From positions 4,698,520 to 4,762,519 of the forward strand of contig CM035355.1 in assembly GCA_020137815.1 (NCBI GenBank): DNA of 64,000 nucleotides, in the 5' to 3' direction. Both the position numbers and the translations under genes were made by a program. The notes beneath the pieces are model-generated. The model was not told where the DNA came from, did not search any database, and saw nothing but the letters and a program-made list of their open reading frames with translations. This document shows, piece by piece, positions 56,573 through 64,000 of the stretch; positions within the stretch are counted from its first letter, which is position 1, and each line of letters begins with the position of its first letter. This stretch comes from Hormiphora californensis (Eukaryota; Ctenophora; Tentaculata; Cydippida; Pleurobrachiidae).

Positions 56573-59500
56573 ATGGCCCCAAAGCGGAAGCCTCCCACAA
56601 AGCGTCGTAAGAAGAGCAGCACTGATGAGGCACGACCGGTTAGTCCGTCAATACATAACTGAAAAACACGAGCTTGCTCTCTCCTAGTTATAGTAAATAT
56701 CTCACTCCCCCTACTCCTCTCTCTAATTTAAAGTAACAATCTCACTTCCCTTATTCCTCTCTCTCCTAGTTAAAGTAACAATCTCACTTCCCCTACTCCT
56801 CTTTCTCTCTAAGTTATAGTAACGATCTCACTGCCCCTACTCCTCTCTCTCCTAGTTAAAATAACGATCTCACTGCCACTAGTCACTACTACTCTCTCTC
56901 CTAGTTAAAATAACGATCTCACCTCCTCAGGTGGTAGCTCCATCCACTACCGAAGAGGAAGATGAAGGTGCTGAGAAGAGGGTAGTTAGTAAACTGCTAG
57001 CCAAGATGAAACTGATCATGGAATCTGTACAGAAGGGGTACACCCACCAAACCAAAAATATTGGTGAGTGAAAAACATCTTGATCTGTAATTTGTGCAAA
57101 AATATTTGCACTGTTGGTGTTCTCAAATCAATTGCACAACCTTCATTCTGATTATCTAAGACAACTCTGGGACGTCATTATTTGGACAGAAACTCAATAA
57201 TATTTTCATCAGATAACACCCCGTCCCCCTCTCTTACAGAGAAGTTGTGGGAGTTGAAGCGGAACTGTAACGAGAGTGGTGAAGAATTTTTTGAAGAGTT
57301 TTGGTATCTACTACAACATGCCTGTCTAGTAGGGGCAAGGGAACCACCCACAGAGCGAATTATACAGGTACACACGATGTAATATCTCTTTTTCTTTTTT
57401 GTTGTTGTCTGTGTACTATTCGAGGTCGCCGGTATTTCAATCTCTCTTATCCCACCCATATCCCTCAGTTCTGCTGTAAGTTTGCCATTAGAGCTGACCT
57501 CAACAAGGAGAAGTTTTCTGACGAGGAGGTGTGTGAGACAGGACCTTTTGCAGTGCTCCTTTTCAACCGAGCCCTTCAGTACCATACTGCTAACGACAAG
57601 GCGGTCCGGTTCAGGCTGTGTCAGATCATTAACATTCTTCTAACATCACTTGGAGGAGGTAAGTAACTCATTACATGTTAGCAGTTAGATAAAACTAAGT
57701 CTGACGTCTATCCTATTCTTGCACCCACGTGGGTCCATTGTTTATGTTTTTCATTTTTGAAACCCGCTTCAGATGCGGAAATCGATGAAGAATTATTCGA
57801 CAAGATCTACTCCTGTATGTTGGAGAGGCTGAAAGATAAAGTTCCCTCGGTTCGAGTCCAGGCGGTTCACACACTAAACAGGCTACAAGATCCTGCAGAT
57901 CCGGAGTGTCCTGTCATAAAGGGGTTCCTAAAGATCATGAAAACTGGTAAGATGGGAGAGAAGTGGTGATTGGTCCTTTCATTTCCCAAATTAAAAAAGC
58001 AGTGTTTTGCTAGAAGATAGATTCACCATGGTGTAGGTCATAGATTGGTCGGTTATACTAAGCTTTAAACCTGTAATTCCTTCATTCCTAGACGGTGTAG
58101 CGGATGTGAGAAGGGCAGCAGTAAAAGCCATTGCCATCAACTCCAAGACCCTAATGCCACTGATCGAGAGGACAAGGGATACCAACCCAGGGGTCAGAAA
58201 GGGAGCGTATGAGGTTCTTGTGGAGAAGATATCAATACGATCCATGAAGATTAGCTACAGGATGAAAATCATTGAGAGTGGACTCCGTAAGTTAAAGTTG
58301 TGTTTAAAAAAAACAAAAATACTGAAAACTATGGGTCCGAAAAAACAAGAACTTTGACTATTACACCCCTCATATTCCCATAAGTTCTATATTATCATGT
58401 TGATTGTTGAATGTATCTGATCCTTTCTACCCCCAGATGACAGACATGCCTCAGTAAAATCAACATGTGTGGCTCTCCTCCGAAACTGGCTGGCCTACTA
58501 CAACGGAGATATAGTTAGGATGTTACAGGCTCTAGATGTTGAGGGAAAAGTGGATTTATGTGGTGAAGTAGTCAAGGAGATATTGGCTTTTGTGTCCATG
58601 GAGAACGCTGTGAAGTGTTTACAGAGCCGACTAGAGGATGGAAGTAAGTAGCTGGGGAGGGGGGACACCGGGCAGGTTCTAACATGTTAATCTAGTGTTT
58701 CCTATCTTTTTCACTGCCATGATAAACAAGGAGAGATTCACATACTCTAACTCTAATTCTCTCTCCCCCAGTAATCCCAGTGGATCAGCTCACGCCAGAG
58801 AATATTTTCTACTGGCGGTGTCTCGTTGACTACTGTCTAAAGAACAGTAACACTGAAACATATGATGCCATCATGCCAACTCTATCTCGATTTGCGGAAT
58901 ACCTCAAAAAGTGAGATGCACTGAAATTGAATGTTAATATTCAAGAAACAATTGAAATTTGACCCGCTATAAATGTACAGATTTCAGTTTCCTAACATCT
59001 CACATTTCAGCTACGTCGTGGAAGCAAGTAAGATATCTAGCGAAGATTATGACGCACACTACCAAGCCTCCTACATAATCCAAGAGCTGATCAAAATGGC
59101 GAAACTGGCTGATATGTCGGATGAGGCAGGGAGGAAGAAGTTGATAGGAGTTACAAAGTTTATCATCACTGAGGCAGAGATTACAATTCAGGTACCGGGT
59201 GTTACAGAAATATGAGCCTCTTTTGTATATGTGTATCTGTGTATCTCATAGAGGGTGTGGAAAAGTGGCCCCGTACACTGTCCCATTTTGAATGGATATT
59301 GGCGCGCGGTCGCCGAACGAATTATTTTAAAGGCCCTTCGCGCAATGCGCGGCACTCCCACTCTTTCTCCTGTTCTAAGCTGCCGCCAAAAACGCCACGA
59401 ATTCCAACTTCAGATGTTGCTACCCGGAAAGAAGTATCTCTTCTCAATTTCTAGGCGCTCTGCATTACAGGATTCGATAAGGGCATTATTTAGAATAGCT

Positions 59501-62265
59501 GGTTATACTCAGAGTGCCTCCTGATTTGCTGGTTTATACTCTTGATCGTCACAATGTGACTCACAGAGCCCCAAATTAAGGGGCTACTTTGAGACTCACT
59601 TCTTGGTTCATTGCAATTGCATGAAAAACTTCTTCTAAATGTTCTACAGATACTAAACTGACTTCCTCCCCTTTGATCAGTTCGTACTGTCCTCACGGGG
59701 CGAACAGTTCAAGCTCCCCTGACTAATCCATGTCCCCTATTTTCAGTCAATTGAACGACTTGTAGAGCTGTACTGCCTAGCTGAAACAGACGAAGGAACA
59801 CGAATTCGAACAGTCGCAGAAATAATTAACGACATCCGAAACCCTCTGGAAGGAGCAACTCAGTTCAATCTCAATGAGTTAGATTCCTGCGAGAAGAGTG
59901 ATCCTGTGACCATGATTCGATGTCTGACAATGGTGACTGGTCTGGTGCAGTGGGTGAAATGTGATGTGGCGTTCGAACCTACACTAACTGGTCTTCTGGA
60001 GAATGTGGTAGGTAGCAGATAGTTCATTGGGGGGGGGGGGGTGTTCAACTTTGACTTTCTACTCTAACCCATTGCATTGTATGGAATATTTATTATTTGC
60101 CTTGCTGGGTTAGATTTCAGAACATTATACAAAATCGAATAAAGTCGGATTTTTTGAAGTTGTCACCCCAAAATGACCGCGCATGTGAAATTTATGAATT
60201 TAAACGCACACACCACACGTTAAGGGTACGCTAACCAAAAAATTTTTTCGAGTGCAGGGAAATCTCTCACCGTAGGGTTGTAGGCCATACCAAGGAGACC
60301 TCAAATATGCAATTTTAGCCCTTAAGTCGAATTCATATTTTTGCTACAGCTGTTTAAAAAATGTCATGTAAATACGTTTTTGGCATCTCAAAAATATTTT
60401 TTTAAAGATAGGAGCATGAAAGTTTGGGGATTTGAAGAGGACATGAAGGTGAATAACCACAAAAATTTTTTTTGCAATCCGAGCTGATTTCCGGTCCTGA
60501 GATGGATTTCTTTTTTTCCACTTTAACGCCCTATTTGGCAAAGTTCCGAAAACATGTGAAAGCTGTAAATTGATGAAAAGTTGCGTCTAACGATTATCTA
60601 AGTGGCCATAAATTTTGGGCGTGTCCTTATTTGAGACAAGCTGTACAGAGTTTTTTTTGTGAAAGCCGTCATTTCAGAAATAAATAAATTCCCTGTATCT
60701 CAAAAACGGCTGATCGTAGAGACCTGAGACTATGCTTAAACGATTCAGAAGGTCCGATTTTGGGGGGGTCTTCTGAGAGACATTTTGCTCCTACTTCAAC
60801 CGTTTTTGCTGTAATTGCGAAAAACAAAAATTCATCTTCGCCATCGTGGATTTTTTGTGATTTTGTTTTTGGTGATTATAGGGACCCAAATGGACCAAAT
60901 AGTGAAGGAATTAGCTTGTTACACACTTTTCCATAGTTTCGGTCCTTTCTTAGCTAAAATTCCCTAATTACAGGATATTGGAGTTTAGCTTTTGCCCTTT
61001 TCATAGAATTTGTTTTTCGCAATTACAGCAAAAACGGTTGAAGTAGGAGCAAAATGTCTATCAGACGACCCCCCCAAAATCGGACCTTCTGAATCGTTTA
61101 AGCATAGTCTCAGGTCTCTACGATCAGCCGTTTTTGAGATACAGGGAATTTATTTATTTCTGAAATGACGGCTTTCACAAAAAAAACTCTGTACAGCTTA
61201 TCTCAAATAAGGACACGTCCAAAATTTATGGCCACTTAGATAATCGTTAGACGCAACTTTTCACCAATTTACAGCTTTCACATGTTTTCGGAACTTTGCC
61301 AAATAGGGCGTTAAAGTGGAAAAAAAGAAATCCATCTCAGGACCGGAAATCAGCTCGGATTGCAAAAAAATTTTTTGTGGTTATTCACCTTCATGTCCTC
61401 TTCAAATCCACAAATTTTTATGATCCTATCTTTACAAATGTATTTTTGAGATGCCAAAAACGTATTTACAGGACATTTTTTAAACAGCTGTAGCAAAAAT
61501 ATGAATTCGACTTGAGAGCTCAAATTGCATATTTGAGGTCTCCTTGGCATGGCCTACAACCCTACGGTGAGAGATTTCCCTGCACTCTAAAAAAATTTTT
61601 GGTTAGCGTACCCTTAACATGTGATGTGACGCGCAAAAACATTCCGCGCACGAAGAGGGGGGTGACAACTTCAAAAAATCCGACTTTACAATGATTTTGC
61701 CCTTCTAAAAACATTGGTTACGAAGTTACCCCTTGCCAGCGCGCGCGAAGAGTGTGTGAGGTGTCTTCGATACCAACTAAAAACACTACATACTATTCAC
61801 TCTTAAATACCCCTGCCCTATTTTCAGGTTATGTCAGGTGTTGTATCCCATAACGAGATAGTCCGTCATCTCTCCGTCAAGGCCCTGGGACTGAGCTGTA
61901 TCCTGAGCAAGACACTCGCCAAGAAATATCTTGTTTTCTTTTTACAGGTATGAAGTTGTTGTCTCTTTTTTTACAGTTACTGGTTTTATTTGTGCTGGTT
62001 TTACTACCACGAGTAGAATTCCACTTGTAATGATACTGTGGACCTCTACAAGTTTTAAATTAAGCGCCTTCCGGGCCCTAATGAACCATTCAAGTTCCAC
62101 TTGACGTGATGATGTCGATGATATCCTTGTTTGTTCATACTACTACAGTTCCACAACTCTTTCTGCAGTGGTGCACGCTCGGATCTTGGAGCATGTTTTT
62201 TTTTCTCACACAGTACATGCATGCGAGTAAGCTTGCTGCAAGTCGTCTCGTTTTAAATGTTTCCA

Positions 62266-62359
<94 letters not shown>

Positions 62360-64000
62360 ACTCTCCTATTTTCGTGGCCGTATCTCCCACAACTAAATAT
62401 CCTCCCTCACCAACATCTTGGTTACGAAGTTACCCTTCCCTTGCCAGCGCGCGAAGGTCGCGACCCTTAGAGGGGTTATTTCGTAATCAACATCTAGATT
62501 CTAGATGACCCACCATTTCTCCCCTACCCCCTGAACCCTAAATCTCAAATCTTCCAAATCTCAAATATTTAAATTTCAGGTTGTCATGGTGGACAATTTC
62601 GCTGAAATCTTGGAAACCTCCCTCAAAGTTATTTTCGACCTGTTCCTCGTGTTTGGCATTGATACTTTCGCTGAAGATGAACAAAATAAAAAGAAGGTAC
62701 CCATCCGAAATTAAGCTGTCTGGCGGCGCCAAACTTCGGTTTGATTCATATCGGGTCGGCACCGATCAGATTTATCAGGAGTGGGTCAGACTTTGTGAAC
62801 AGTGAACACACAGTGGGTTGGTCACTTATTAATTCAGTAAACAGTAACAAGCAGTGTGTTTACTAAACTGCTCGTTTTTGGTCTGTGCGTGAGCGAAAGT
62901 TCACAAACACCAAACATATCTCCTCAGGAGGCAGAAGCAAGCAAGGACTCGACAGCTCTAGATGATGAAAGTGCACTTTCTTCAAAACTAGAAGCCACTA
63001 GACTAAAGGGGGATGCTGATATTGAAAACCCTATTGGGGGACTATCAAGCGATGAGGTATAGTAGTTATCACTTATCAAATTACTATCTGTTTGCGGTAT
63101 TTCAATTGAGGAAGGCTATGCCATGGCAGTAGACACCAAACTTCCTCCCAAATTAAACCCTCCTTTCCCCAGGAAGAGACATTTTCCGACCGGATTATTG
63201 CTAAATTCAAGGAGTTCTTGGACGACGAGGTTCTCCGAAGTGTGGCAGCTGAGGGTGTAGCTAAACTGATCTACAATGGCAGACTACTAGATCCTCAGCT
63301 CTTCTCCCGACTGATGCTTCTCTGGTGGAGTCCCGCTACTGAGGGGGATGTCTTGAGACACTCAGTGGGCATGTTCTTCAGCCGCCTTGGACCCAAGAAT
63401 GTGTAGGTGACAACTAATAATTCAAGTTCATAACCAATGGGCCGGGAAGATTTAAGTCAGTAAATCAATCAGTGATTGAATCACGGTTAAAATCCAATAT
63501 TTCCCAGTGAGATGCTTGAAATGGTGGAACAAGCATTTTTCCCGACCCTTCAAACGGTGTGCGATGCCCCCTCTACCTCGCCTCTCCAGGAGATAAATCC
63601 AGTTAACCTTGCGGAGCTACTTCTTTCTCTACTTCCTGGTAAGGACTACTTTTTTACTGAAGGATACATTTGGAGATATAATACTGCAGACATAGTAGCA
63701 TTACCCACTTTCCCTCCACTTTTTGTTGACATTTAGACATGCAACCTACTGCTGCATTCTTTTTGATCAACCGCGCCCATGATATTTTCATTTTTTGTGC
63801 AACACCGCCCTCTCTCTCTCTGTTTTTAAATCGAGAGTACTAACACATCCTCCTCTACCACAGGTCGGCACCACGAGCAACTCTCCATCACGGCGTGCAA
63901 TGAACTTATCCTCCGGCCGAGTTCCAAGTATGGGAGAGCTCTGGTGAAGATTCTGCCCCTCTTTGATATTCTCCACGGTGACGCGGCCAATCTAAAACTA
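56573..64000 (+). CDS. NCAPG: NCAPG, condensin I subunit CAP-G (3' end outside window)
   Basis: Sixteen exons fit in phase so far: 56573-56638, 56931-57063, 57240-57367, 57469-57658, 57773-57946, 58092-58286, 58437-58643, 58772-58910, 59011-59191, 59747-60007, 61828-61947, 62580-62696, 62928-63056, 63173-63402, 63508-63638, and from 63864 beyond the edge. The N-terminus is a short basic KRKPPTKRRKK tail. HEAT-repeat family motifs include FYSC-like YSCMLERLKDKVPSVRVQAV, ADVRRAAVKAIAINSKTL, RDTNPGVRKGAYEVLVEKI and CEKSDPVTMIRCLTMV. CAP-G binds the kleisin NCAPH and DNA in mitotic condensin I. The ATG is 5 nt after an acceptor-like CACTTTAAG and only 126 bp after the PDCD2L stop. Intron 10 (60008-61827) carries nested MITEs. 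Confidence 0.95.
56690..56930. repeat. Tandem repeat with iterated polypyrimidine-AG in NCAPG intron 1
   Basis: About five imperfect copies of a unit of roughly 45-50 bp (CTCCTCTCTCTCCTAGTTAAA, then AACGATCTCACT) run up to the exon 2 acceptor. Several copies contain CTCTCTCCTAG, a sequence that itself looks like a 3' splice site. Confidence 0.8.
60142..61686. mobile_element. Family D MITE split by a family B foldback
   Basis: The outer parts 60142-60223 and 61614-61686 match the intact MITE at 44340-44490, including ends AAGTCGGATT and flanking TA. The family B element occupies the central TTAA. It lies in NCAPG intron 10. Confidence 0.9.
60224..61613. mobile_element. Family B foldback element, copy 2 (1,390 bp, TTAA duplication)
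   Basis: Same termini (GGGTACGCTAACC), arms and loop as 21760-23148, in the same loop orientation. TTAA flanks both ends (60220-60223 and 61614-61617). Comparison with the empty MITE at 44340-44490 shows that only one TTAA existed before insertion. The copies differ by scattered substitutions. Confidence 0.94.
62267..62349. repeat. (CT)n microsatellite in NCAPG intron 11
   Basis: About 40 nearly uninterrupted CT units. Leu-Ser frames read through it are not genes. Confidence 0.95.

Noticed and set aside
60344-61550. Repeated 65-residue frames in the family B arms
   Set aside because: They mirror each other because the arms are inverted copies; composition is basic and AT-driven, with no transposase motif.

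Overview
This is nuclear DNA from an invertebrate animal. Every confident gene is a conserved eukaryotic or metazoan gene split by GT-AG introns: PNO1, COG3, GRWD1, a SEC14L1/5-type PRELI/CRAL-TRIO/GOLD protein, eIF3B, TK1, BOP1, METTL16, TIMM10, PDCD2L and NCAPG. The repeats are also animal-like: THAP and CENP-B type DNA-binding domains, a Penelope-like element, a non-LTR retrotransposon remnant and MITEs. I cannot name the species. Compact genes plus a probable trans-splicing signature would fit a ctenophore, a hydrozoan or another spliced-leader-using invertebrate.

Layout. From 1 to 42.6 kb the main genes lie on the minus strand. In transcription order they are eIF3B (42561-38364), SEC14L (37545-16611), then GRWD1 (8381-5164), COG3 (4597-2295), PNO1 (2020-892) and a CENP-B/pogo-type gene that runs off the left edge (710-1). 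One plus-strand gene with KNL1-like motifs sits at 14186-15269. The strand switches near 43-45 kb. From there to the right edge the genes are on the plus strand and tightly packed: TK1, BOP1, a small two-zinc-finger gene, METTL16, TIMM10, PDCD2L and NCAPG (incomplete). Gaps between stop and next start are as small as 126, 151 and 175 bp.

Mobile DNA. The introns and gaps are rich in palindromic (foldback) elements, and several boundaries can be read exactly. Family A is about 1.46 kb, nearly all hairpin, with 4-bp target duplications, at 9745-11213 and 18022-19484. Family B is about 1.39 kb with TTAA duplications, at 21760-23148 and 60224-61613. A TA-flanked MITE is present once empty (44340-44490) and once with a family B copy inside it (60142-61686). 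A 469-bp TTAA palindrome alternates with a 12-bp minisatellite (50.5-52.1 kb). A MITE at 49296-49776 has landed on a 3' splice site. SEC14L intron 14 holds a THAP-domain ORF, a family A element and a Penelope-like element interrupted by a family B element.

Functions. PNO1, GRWD1 and BOP1 serve ribosome assembly and eIF3B serves translation initiation. COG3 serves Golgi traffic and TIMM10 mitochondrial import. TK1, NCAPG and the KNL1-like protein serve S-phase and mitosis, and METTL16 acts in RNA methylation. Twelve of fourteen genes have a 3'-splice-site-like sequence within about 15 nt upstream of the start codon, and one more (TK1) has it at 32 nt. With the small gaps this suggests spliced-leader trans-splicing, possibly of polycistronic transcripts. 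Three coding regions carry one extra base each (SEC14L exon 10, TK1 exon 3, probably the KNL1-like gene); assembly error is the first explanation to test. All exon models below come from reading splice sites, checking that phases add up, and comparison with remembered family features; no database search was possible.
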